Shown: piece after piece, positions 8,111 through 15,104 of the stretch | Layout of the letters: every line of letters starts with the position of its first letter | Numbering within the stretch: position 1 is the stretch's first letter | Assembly (NCBI RefSeq): GCF_029433105.1 | Contig: NZ_JARNTW010000007.1 | Span: 62,001-126,000, forward strand | DNA length: 64,000 nt | Reading direction: 5' to 3' | Origin: Runella sp. MFBS21 | GTDB lineage: Bacteria; Bacteroidota; Bacteroidia; Cytophagales; Spirosomataceae | The notes under the pieces: generated by a model | Database searches by the model: none | Told to the model about the DNA's origin: nothing | The model's input: only the letters and a program-made list of their open reading frames with translations | Made by a program: the position numbers and the translations under genes

Positions 8111-8917
8111 CTACTTAAAAGTAGCTTCGCGCTTTTGTATTTTGGCCTGAAATGCTTCGGTTAAATCATCAGACAGCAGCATGGCTGCATTCCAGTTAGC
8201 AATGTATTCAAGTCCATCGCTCACAGAATGATCTCTCGAATAGTTCATGACAGTTTTGATGCCTCTGATAGCCAAAGGAGATTTGCTGGCAATGAGTTGG
8301 GCTATTTTGAGAATTTCGGAATTCATTACATCAGAGTTTTCAAAACTTCGATTGACCAGCCCAATGCGTTCGGCTTCTTGTCCGCTCACGTTTCGCCCCG
8401 TAAAAGCCATTTCGCGGGCTATGCCAGGGGCAATGATTTTGGGTAAACGTTGGAGCGTACCTAAGTCGGCGACCATGCCCATGTCTATTTCTTTGACCGT
8501 AAAAAAAGCATCGGAGACGGCATAGCGCATATCGCAAGCACTTGCAATATCCACCCCTGCGCCAATACATCCTCCATGAATCGCCGCAATAACGGGCTTG
8601 CTACATTGCTCGATAGCGTTGATAGGAGCTTGTAAGTCAAGGATTTTTTTGCGAAGTTGCTCGCGTTTTCGGCCTTCGCATTTTTGCGAAAACTGAGCGA
8701 CATTCATCAATAATTCTAAATCAATACCAGCGCAAAAGTGTTTGCCTGCTCCGCTAAGGATGATTACTCTTACGTCTTCATTTTCATCTAAATCTTCAAA
8801 TATACTTTTCATTTCGTCCCATGCTTTTTGATTAAGGGCATTGGCGCGTTCGGGGCGGTTGAAAGTAACATGCGCAAGATGAGATTCTATGTTAAGCTGA
8901 AAAGTTTCCAAATTCAT
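8111..8917 (-). CDS. Enoyl-CoA hydratase/isomerase, delta(3,5)-delta(2,4)-dienoyl-CoA isomerase-like
   Basis: 268 residues, crotonase fold. Oxyanion-hole segments: SGAGKHFCAGIDLELL (about 55-70) and IHGGCIGAGVDIASACDMRYA (about 113-133). The stretch FFTVKEIDMGMVADLGTLQRLPKII closely follows the ECH1 (dienoyl-CoA isomerase) signature, including the Asp in EID that ECH1 uses for proton shuttling. A Glu pair typical of plain hydratases is not evident at these positions. Role: isomerises 3,5-dienoyl-CoA to 2,4-dienoyl-CoA, the substrate of the neighbouring reductase. Together they form an auxiliary module for odd-position double bonds. Function is inferred from motifs; a generic enoyl-CoA hydratase is the fallback. 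Confidence 0.85.
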   Translation of the reverse strand: MNLETFQLNIESHLAHVTFNRPERANALNQKAWDEMKSIFEDLDENEDVRVIILSGAGKHFCAGIDLELLMNVAQFSQKCEGRKREQLRKKILDLQAPINAIEQCSKPVIAAIHGGCIGAGVDIASACDMRYAVSDAFFTVKEIDMGMVADLGTLQRLPKIIAPGIAREMAFTGRNVSGQEAERIGLVNRSFENSDVMNSEILKIAQLIASKSPLAIRGIKTVMNYSRDHSVSDGLEYIANWNAAMLLSDDLTEAFQAKIQKREATFK

Positions 8918-9004
8918 GACATGCAGAAAGAAAAGGTAAGTACTAAAAATCTGATTTTGAATCCATAATCTTACAAGCTAATGTTCTGCTTGCATACTAT
9001 ATTA

Positions 9005-9036
9005 CAAACCTACACAACTAATTTTTGATTCAAAAA
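9005..9036 (-). promoter_or_regulatory. Promoter candidate for the dienoyl-CoA isomerase/reductase pair
   Basis: On the minus strand TTTTTG (9036-9031), 18-nt spacer, TAGGTTTG (9012-9005), matching TAnnTTTG exactly. It lies about 90 nt before the crotonase ATG. The spacer is one shorter than in the best local promoters. Confidence 0.38.
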
Positions 9037-9093
9037 GATTTGCTGTAAAATTGTGTAGTTAGTTGACCATCGATTCAAACACTCATTTTAAGC

Positions 9094-10212
9094 ATGAATA
9101 TAGAAACACTTGCCATTCAAAGTACCCAATTTCACGACGCCAATGCCAGTGCAGTAGTACCGCCAATTTATCTCTCTACTACTTTTGAGAGAGAAGCAGA
9201 CGGCAGTATGCCGCACGGACATATTTATACTAGAGCCAGCAACCCTAATCGCAATGCCTTGGAAAAAGCCTACGCAGCTTTGGAGGGAGGGGCTATTGGG
9301 ATGGCATTTGCATCGGGACAGGCGGCTGCGAGCACTATTTTTCAATGTTTAAAACCTGGTGACCACGTGATTATCCCCGACGACGCCTACTATGGTACTC
9401 CCGCATTGCTAGAAGATGTGATGCGTATATGGGGGTTAGAATATTCCAAAGTCGATATGGGAAATGTAGAAGCAGTAGCCCGCAGCTTTAAGTCAAATAC
9501 CAAACTTGTATGGATAGAAACCCCTTCAAATCCACAACTTAAAATTGCGGATATTAAGGCTATCGCCGACTTAGCACGTCAAAAGGGTGCTTACTCCCTA
9601 TGTGACAATACTTGGGCCACTCCCATTTTACAGCGTCCGCTTGAGTGGGGTTGTGATGTATCAATGCACTCTGCTACCAAGTATTTTGGAGGACACAGTG
9701 ATTTGCTCAGTGGAGCTTTGATTTTTAAAGAAAATAGCCCATTGGCCGAAAAAGCCCGGCAAATTCAGACACTAGGAGGGGCTGTGCCGTCGCCTTTTGA
9801 TTGTTGGTTGATTTTGCGCGGTATTAAAACCTTACCTCTACGCGTGCGTCAGCAATCGGCCAATGCCACTCAGTTGGCGCATTTTTTAAGTACTCATTCT
9901 GGTTTGGAAGCAGTACATTACCCCACATTAGAGAGTCATTTGGGTTATGAAGTTGCCCAAAAACAAATGCTATCAGGCGGTGGTATGCTATCGATACAAG
10001 TCAAAGGAGGGGCGGAAGAAGCATTGAGAGTTAAAAGCAGGGTGAAGGTATTTGTACGAGCTACTAGCTTAGGAGGGGTAGAAAGTTTGATAGAGCATCG
10101 TGCTACGGCAGAAGGAGCGCATTCGGTCAGTCCTAAGAATTTGTTGCGTATTTCGGTAGGACTAGAGCATGTTGATGATTTGATAGCAGATTTAGCACAA
10201 GCACTTTCATAA
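9094..10212 (+). CDS. PLP-dependent transsulfuration enzyme (cystathionine gamma-synthase/lyase family)
   Basis: 372 residues, Cys/Met-metabolism PLP family, cytoplasmic tetramer. Motifs in order: YTRASNPNRNALEKA (substrate and PLP phosphate contacts), ASGQAAAST, DDAYYGT with the stacking Tyr, ETPSNP, DNTWATP, and SATKYFGGHSD, which carries the Schiff-base lysine. It ends with SLGGVESLIEHRATAEG and LLRISVGLE. Length is normal (about 380). Members make cystathionine from an activated homoserine and cysteine, or cleave cystathionine to cysteine; the sequence alone does not decide which. No other methionine or cysteine gene is adjacent, and the gene appears monocistronic, ending before the tRNA-Ser promoter. 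Confidence 0.87.
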   Translation: MNIETLAIQSTQFHDANASAVVPPIYLSTTFEREADGSMPHGHIYTRASNPNRNALEKAYAALEGGAIGMAFASGQAAASTIFQCLKPGDHVIIPDDAYYGTPALLEDVMRIWGLEYSKVDMGNVEAVARSFKSNTKLVWIETPSNPQLKIADIKAIADLARQKGAYSLCDNTWATPILQRPLEWGCDVSMHSATKYFGGHSDLLSGALIFKENSPLAEKARQIQTLGGAVPSPFDCWLILRGIKTLPLRVRQQSANATQLAHFLSTHSGLEAVHYPTLESHLGYEVAQKQMLSGGGMLSIQVKGGAEEALRVKSRVKVFVRATSLGGVESLIEHRATAEGAHSVSPKNLLRISVGLEHVDDLIADLAQALS

Positions 10213-10304
10213 GGGCAAGTCTTTGATTATCAAAATATTGCTCTCAGAGCGGTATTTTTTAGGAATTTTATCTCAATTTTTTTTGAAAAATTTTACTGAA
10301 AACG

Positions 10305-10335
10305 CTTGACAAACGATTTAAAACATCTACCTTTG
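10305..10335 (+). promoter_or_regulatory. Promoter of tRNA-Ser
   Basis: TTGAC (10306-10310), with 19 nt between TTG and TACCTTTG (10328-10335), a perfect TAnnTTTG. It lies about 35 nt upstream of the mature tRNA, as expected for a stable RNA. Confidence 0.62.
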
Positions 10336-10369
10336 CAGTCCCAAAGCAACGAGCTCTGGGGCAAAAATT

Positions 10370-10454
10370 AGAGAGATGGCAGAGTGGTCGAATGCGGCGG
10401 TCTTGAAAACCGTTGACTGTAACAGGTCCGGGGGTTCGAATCCCTCTCTCTCTG
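10370..10454 (+). tRNA. tRNA-Ser (anticodon TGA)
   Basis: Class II tRNA of 85 nt. Acceptor stem AGAGAGA (10370-10376) pairs with TCTCTCT (10447-10453), discriminator G at 10454. The anticodon loop CTTGAAA gives anticodon TGA at 10404-10406. A long variable arm lies around 10415-10430. The T-arm is GGGGG-TTCGAAT-CCCTC. No CCA is encoded (GCA follows), normal for Bacteroidota. It has its own promoter and terminator. An AT-rich foreign-looking segment starts directly behind it. Confidence 0.96.
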
Positions 10455-10459
10455 CAACT

Positions 10460-10491
10460 GGCTGTAAATCAACGATTTACAGCCTTTTTTT
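10460..10491 (+). terminator. Terminator of tRNA-Ser
   Basis: Perfect 11-bp stem GGCTGTAAATC / GATTTACAGCC with a 3-nt loop, followed by T7 at 10485-10491. Confidence 0.92.
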
Positions 10492-10548
10492 GTTCTAAAC
10501 CTTTGATTTCCTTGTTAGAATAGTTTCAGTTAATGACCTATCTATCAT

Positions 10549-10635
10549 ATGAAACACTTTGTATATCTGCTTGCCTTACTCTTTGTTTCTTTAATAAATG
10601 CCCAAGTCTGCACTCAAAATACTTTGACAGCTTAA
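10549..10635 (+). pseudogene. 28-codon signal-peptide stub, possible gene remnant
   Basis: ATG to TAA reads MKHFVYLLALLFVSLINAQ followed by nine residues. The first part is a well-formed signal peptide with an ...NAQ cleavage site of the kind common in Bacteroidota secreted proteins, but the mature part is only a few residues. The likeliest reading is the 5' end of a secreted-protein gene cut off when the AT-rich segment behind tRNA-Ser arrived. A genuine short secreted peptide is also possible. Confidence 0.4.
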
Positions 10636-10713
10636 TTGTTATTTCTCCTTAGAGAATGCAGGTCATCAACAACGAGTTTGGAAATTGATCAGGTTCCAAT
10701 AACTTATAACAAT

Positions 10714-13700
10714 ATGAAAACTGTTACGAAGGAAAAGGTAGTTGAATTTGGTGCGAATTTAGCCCAAATTACAATATGGGTAGGGGTAGCATATGCATTG
10801 GTAAACCCTGCGATATTGCCTTTTGCACTGCCTGTATTTCTTAGTAAAGAGGTACTGGGTACAACTGTAGGCGCACTTACGGGAAACAAATTTGGGGAAT
10901 TGGTTGCTAAGTTGACAAAAGTGTTTCAAGGTAAAAACCAAGAATTAGATAAAATTATAAAGAAGGCACTTAAAAATACATTTCCAGCCTTGGAAAGAAA
11001 TCTTCTTGAACATTATAATGAATCTAACGATGAGTCTCAAAGTGCAATTTCTAGTTTAATTGCCCACTATATCAATATTGATTTTATAAATTTTGATATA
11101 ACCCAACAAACTAATTATGAACTTGTCAAAAATTTCGCCAATTCATTTGAATATCTACTAGCTACTCCATTCGAAGATTGGAAAGATAAGTATATTAAAG
11201 AAAGTTCTTTGCCAGAAAATTTTGAAAAAGTTTTTGTCGAAAGATTTATTGTAGTTTTTGTTGATAAGTTGCACGACCAACTTACAAATGAAGATCATAA
11301 AAAAGCTTTTGTTGAATATACACTATCCTTACTTGAATTAAGTATAGAGCTGAATAGAAAGAACCAAGAATTGCTTTTTCAAGCTCACGAAATATTATCC
11401 ACACTTAAATCAAATACAGACGTACTAACTGGATATACTAAAGATATCTTGAACTTAAATGAATTGTTATTACAACTTATTCCTTCTGTCAGTAGACAAA
11501 TAAGTGATATAAGGACGGAGATTCTAAGTGAAATAAATAAACAGAATCAACCGGATTTATTAGTGCCTTCGATAGATACATATAAGAGAGATGCCTATGA
11601 TTTTCGTTATAAAGCTCAATACACTACCTTTTTAGGAAGGGAGCTGGAAATAGATTCTCTCAGAAAATTTGCTTTAACTAATAAAGCTGATAAAAATTTT
11701 TATTGGTGGTATTTAACTGGAAAGGGTGGCTCAGGCAAAAGTAGAATAGCGTATGAATTATGTATTCAACTTAAATTGTGGGATTTTTATGCAGGATTTA
11801 TAGAAAAAAGTTTGCTCGAAAATACTCAACTTTGGCATAAATGGATGCCAGTTAGAAATACTTTTATTGTTATTGATTATGCAAATGAAAAAAGTGATTT
11901 AATTGTTGAATTATTAAAAATATTAGAAAGTCGCCAAAGCCTGTTTAAGTATAGTGTTAGGGTTTTATTAATAGACCGTGAACTAACTAAAGAGATAATA
12001 GAGAAATTCTCTATTGAAATTGAAGTTGAAAATTCCTCATATACTAATGATTTAAGCCCAATTGTTTTATCTGATGCTAGTGATGACATACTTTGGGGAA
12101 TAATACAAGAGGTGCATCTAAAAAAAGAGAAAAATATTGCCTATGAAAAAAAAGAATTGTTGATGTATTTATATAATATTGATAATTTAAAGAGACCGTT
12201 GTTCGCTTTTTTAGCAGGTGTTGCTTTAGTAGAAGGGGATGATATAAGAGGTTGGAATAAAAGTGAATTGCTTGGAAAATTAATTGTACGCGAAGAAAAT
12301 AAGGTATGGAATTTAAATAAGGTTGAGAAACCGATTTACGAGAAGCATAAAACTTTACTTGTAATAGCAACTTTGCTTAGAGGAGTGTCAAATGAATTCA
12401 TAGCTCATTTGGATTCGAATAACTATGTGTGGTTTAATCCTTCAATCCAAATAGATAATGATATTTATAATAGAATATCTTCATCTTTACTTATTGGTGA
12501 CAAAATACATTATTTAGGGTTAGAACCCGACATACTTGGAGAGTATTTTGTCATAAGGCATTTTTCAAAAATGATTGAAGGGTCAAGTAACGGTAAGGAT
12601 AACATTTTAGCTTTGCTAAGTGAATTATGGAGCCATAAACCAGATAATTTTGTGTTTATGCTTTCGATGTTACTACAAGATTTTGATGATTGTACTGAGA
12701 CTAATTTATTAGTATATAAAATACTTTTGAATACAAAACCAATTAATAGTTTAAATTTACAATCTTGGATTGCGTGGAGTATATATAGAAATTTTATATG
12801 CAACCCTTTGTTTTTGCCTAAAATATCTATTTCTGAGAAAGAGAAATTTTTTTTAGAAATTCAAACTAGCGTAGGCGATTTAGATATGGAAGGCGTATGT
12901 ATTTGGTTGAGCACTATTACGATGAACTTTACTAGCTATTTTGGACAACAAAAAGAAACAAATAAACTAATTCGTTATTTAGAAATTACACATAGTTATA
13001 CTCTGAAGTATCCTCACAGTCAACTAATAATGGCTCAATACGTTAATGCGTTAAGAAATGGGATATTGGACGGTTTAGTGAATTTTAAAAATGATCAAAT
13101 AAATAAATACTTTAATGGTTTAGAGGTAATAATAGCTGCATTTTCTCAAAATGAGTATATAAATTATATTTACTCATTAGTTTTATGCGATATAATTCGA
13201 CAGCTATCAAAGAGTTTAAATTTTATAGCATCTCATTTCGAATTATGCAATTATGCTCTTGATAAAGCAAGGGGACTTTGTGAATTATATCCCGAAAATC
13301 ACAATTTTCATGCCCAATTAAATGGAATTGTATGTGCCATTGCCGTAGGTTATGCAAAGGGTGGGAGGTATGATCGGGCGAATCAATTTAGAGAGGAATC
13401 TGCTAGTATAAAGGAGAAATTTATATCTAATTATCAAATAGTATATGATAATTATTTGATGAATTTAGATTTAGCAAGGCATGGTAAAAATCTTTTAGAA
13501 ACAGAGAGTCAATTACTGGTTTATTATGATAGCGCAGAAGAAGTATGGGAAATGTTTAGAAAAGAAAGGGATATAGCACTTTACTTTGCTAAAACAAACT
13601 GGGAGTTTGTGTGTTGTAATGATATATTCGATGGTGTTCGGATTTCAGATTCAAATATACAAAGAATGAAAAAGAATTTACGTGAAATTGAAAAAGATTT

Positions 13701-13785
13701 TGGAAATGATTGGGAGTTTATTAGGTACATAATTGCGGGGGAGAGCGATTTTTTACAAAGTAATTCTAGTAGCCAACTTAGCTAA
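10714..13785 (+). CDS. Large P-loop NTPase of STAND-like layout, candidate defence protein
   Basis: 1023 residues from the ATG at 10714; a frame beginning at TTG 10636 is open but gives an implausible N terminus. Residues about 10-55 hold hydrophobic segments (ITIWVGVAYALV, ILPFALPVFL), then a helical region rich in Lys/Glu up to about 305. The NTPase core starts after FLGRELEIDSLRKF. Walker A is GKGGSGKS (336-343, Lys342); Walker B is TFIVIDY with Asp388. A helical winged-helix-like region follows, then a C-terminal half of about 450 residues that looks like alpha-helical repeats. An N-terminal effector-like region, central NTPase and helical sensor is the STAND/NACHT/Avs layout. No nuclease, TIR or protease motif was recognised. 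Codon use is much more AT-rich than neighbours (many ATA, AAT, TTA), suggesting recent transfer. No family could be named; a defence role is inference. Confidence 0.72.
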   Translation: MKTVTKEKVVEFGANLAQITIWVGVAYALVNPAILPFALPVFLSKEVLGTTVGALTGNKFGELVAKLTKVFQGKNQELDKIIKKALKNTFPALERNLLEHYNESNDESQSAISSLIAHYINIDFINFDITQQTNYELVKNFANSFEYLLATPFEDWKDKYIKESSLPENFEKVFVERFIVVFVDKLHDQLTNEDHKKAFVEYTLSLLELSIELNRKNQELLFQAHEILSTLKSNTDVLTGYTKDILNLNELLLQLIPSVSRQISDIRTEILSEINKQNQPDLLVPSIDTYKRDAYDFRYKAQYTTFLGRELEIDSLRKFALTNKADKNFYWWYLTGKGGSGKSRIAYELCIQLKLWDFYAGFIEKSLLENTQLWHKWMPVRNTFIVIDYANEKSDLIVELLKILESRQSLFKYSVRVLLIDRELTKEIIEKFSIEIEVENSSYTNDLSPIVLSDASDDILWGIIQEVHLKKEKNIAYEKKELLMYLYNIDNLKRPLFAFLAGVALVEGDDIRGWNKSELLGKLIVREENKVWNLNKVEKPIYEKHKTLLVIATLLRGVSNEFIAHLDSNNYVWFNPSIQIDNDIYNRISSSLLIGDKIHYLGLEPDILGEYFVIRHFSKMIEGSSNGKDNILALLSELWSHKPDNFVFMLSMLLQDFDDCTETNLLVYKILLNTKPINSLNLQSWIAWSIYRNFICNPLFLPKISISEKEKFFLEIQTSVGDLDMEGVCIWLSTITMNFTSYFGQQKETNKLIRYLEITHSYTLKYPHSQLIMAQYVNALRNGILDGLVNFKNDQINKYFNGLEVIIAAFSQNEYINYIYSLVLCDIIRQLSKSLNFIASHFELCNYALDKARGLCELYPENHNFHAQLNGIVCAIAVGYAKGGRYDRANQFREESASIKEKFISNYQIVYDNYLMNLDLARHGKNLLETESQLLVYYDSAEEVWEMFRKERDIALYFAKTNWEFVCCNDIFDGVRISDSNIQRMKKNLREIEKDFGNDWEFIRYIIAGESDFLQSNSSSQLS

Positions 13786-13863
13786 TATAATAGCCCCATT
13801 GATTGGATAGTTTAAAATTAGTAAAATTTATGTTGTATTCAGACAATGGTGTTTTTTGATGAC

Positions 13864-14190
13864 TTAATTTTGTTTCATTAAGAATCCACTAAAATCATTT
13901 TGCCTTTCATAAATACCTGAACAGTCTTTGGCGTTAAGCCCGTCACGTTCCTGTAAAAGTCTAAAACACTCAATTCCTGCTCTATCACGGTCGAGGAAGC
14001 AGTTTACTTTTTCAAACTGACAAAGGAACTCAAGAGCCTTCTTTCGATTAGCGGTTGAATTAAGTACCACCGTTGAAATACGCGGCTTTTCCAGTCCAAA
14101 CCATACCAAGGCCGATAAGAAGTCAAAAAAGCCTTCAAAAACCGCTACTGTTGAACGGTTGCCCGTGTCGAAGGTGGGCTTTAATACTTG
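13864..14190 (-). pseudogene. Toprim-domain primase fragment (DUF3991/Toprim_2-like), decayed
   Basis: The minus-strand frame is open from 14190 to the stop at 13864 (108 codons) and is preceded in frame by a TAA at 14193-14191. The encoded fragment reads STVAVFEGFFDFLSALVWFG, with the Toprim Glu in FEGFFDFLS, and later VNCFLDRDRAGIECF, with the DxD-type acidic pair of Toprim domains. These are the hallmarks of plasmid and ICE-borne DUF3991/Toprim primase-like proteins, normally 300 residues or more. The zinc-binding N-terminal part is missing. The only ATG in frame (14109) lies inside the domain, so the gene is broken. It marks a former mobile element around the AT-rich NTPase gene. Confidence 0.68.
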
Positions 14191-14362
14191 TTACGGGTTG
14201 CAGATTTTCTTGCTAATAGAATAAGGGAGTATTTGTTTTGTCAGGTAATTGATAAGGGGAAGATGAGAAATAGGAAAGTTTATATCAATTTGTTGAGGTT
14301 TTGCTTAACTTAAGGGTGAGGCCACCGTATTTTATCACATACGAAGATAAAGGCAAAGATCA

Positions 14363-14830
14363 TCATAGTACAGCGGGCTTAACAAATATGTATTTATCCA
14401 AATACCCTTTTACTACCTTGTCATTTTGAATTTTGCTTACGTATACATAAGCAGAGTCATTGGTTGTATCAGGAAATTCAAATTTCATTTCTATCTGTAG
14501 TCCTCGGTCGGTGAGCAAATAAAGATGATTTGAACCTCCAACTTTATCCGTTTTGGCAACGCGATCTTTGAAAATAATCTTATTGTCTTTTTGGAAATAC
14601 AAACTATCTAAGCCTCGGGGAGGCTGTGTCATTGTCCACCCCGACCAAGTACGTATGAATAATTGATTGGCATCACTGACCCTTATTTCATTTCCTTTTT
14701 CATCAACTTCTGCTACTTTTTTCCAATAGGCATAAGCGAAAGCATCATAGGCATCGGAATCAATCATATCCCTTTTTTTACAAGAAAAAATAGAAATCAA
14801 TAGGTATACATATAAGAATGTATTTTTCAT
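14363..14830 (-). CDS. Hypothetical lipoprotein
   Basis: 155 residues. Lipoprotein signal peptide with lipobox SIFSC (Cys17) followed by KKRD. The mature part is polar with alternating strands (NQLFIRTWSGWTM, NHLYLLTDRGLQIEMKFEF), compatible with a small beta-rich fold. No family recognised. It stands alone between the broken Toprim fragment and the SusD gene on the same strand, with 274 nt to the SusD stop, so it may form its own transcript. Whether it belongs to the transferred segment is unclear; its codon use looks closer to the host genes. Confidence 0.6.
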   Translation of the reverse strand: MKNTFLYVYLLISIFSCKKRDMIDSDAYDAFAYAYWKKVAEVDEKGNEIRVSDANQLFIRTWSGWTMTQPPRGLDSLYFQKDNKIIFKDRVAKTDKVGGSNHLYLLTDRGLQIEMKFEFPDTTNDSAYVYVSKIQNDKVVKGYLDKYIFVKPAVL

Positions 14831-15040
14831 AAGTACTTATCCGTTAATTGTTAATCGTAAAATACAGATTCGCAATTGATTAAATCTATTTCCAGAATAA
14901 AAAATGATAGAAACTAATTTTAAAGAATTACTTAGATAAAGATAGTCGCCTGCAATAGAACCACAACTCGTAGTTTCCCTTGATTTGAGCATGAAAATAA
15001 GTGTTTTTTAAATTTGTTTCTGCTTCCTGCGCTATAAACA

Positions 15041-15071
15041 TCATTAGCTCAACCAAAGGTCGAGCTAATGA
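15041..15071 (-). terminator. Hairpin terminator candidate after susD
   Basis: Perfect 10-bp stem TCATTAGCTC / GAGCTAATGA with an internal ACC/GGT extension, 34 nt past the SusD stop. The following minus-strand sequence (TGTTTATAG) is only weakly T-rich. Confidence 0.45.
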
Positions 15072-15104
15072 CTTGAAATTCATAGGGGTTACTGTTTGTT
15101 TTTT

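Noticed and set aside
10636-10713. Extended N terminus of the NTPase from TTG 10636
   Set aside because: The 26 additional residues directly abut the stub ORF stop and look like untranslated sequence; the ATG at 10714 begins a plausible N terminus.
10370-15100. Search for a tRNA-Ser 3'-end duplication (attR) on the far side of the AT-rich segment
   Set aside because: No copy of the CCCTCTCTCTCT end was seen between 13.8 and 15.1 kb and no integrase gene is present, so a precise att-flanked element cannot be claimed.
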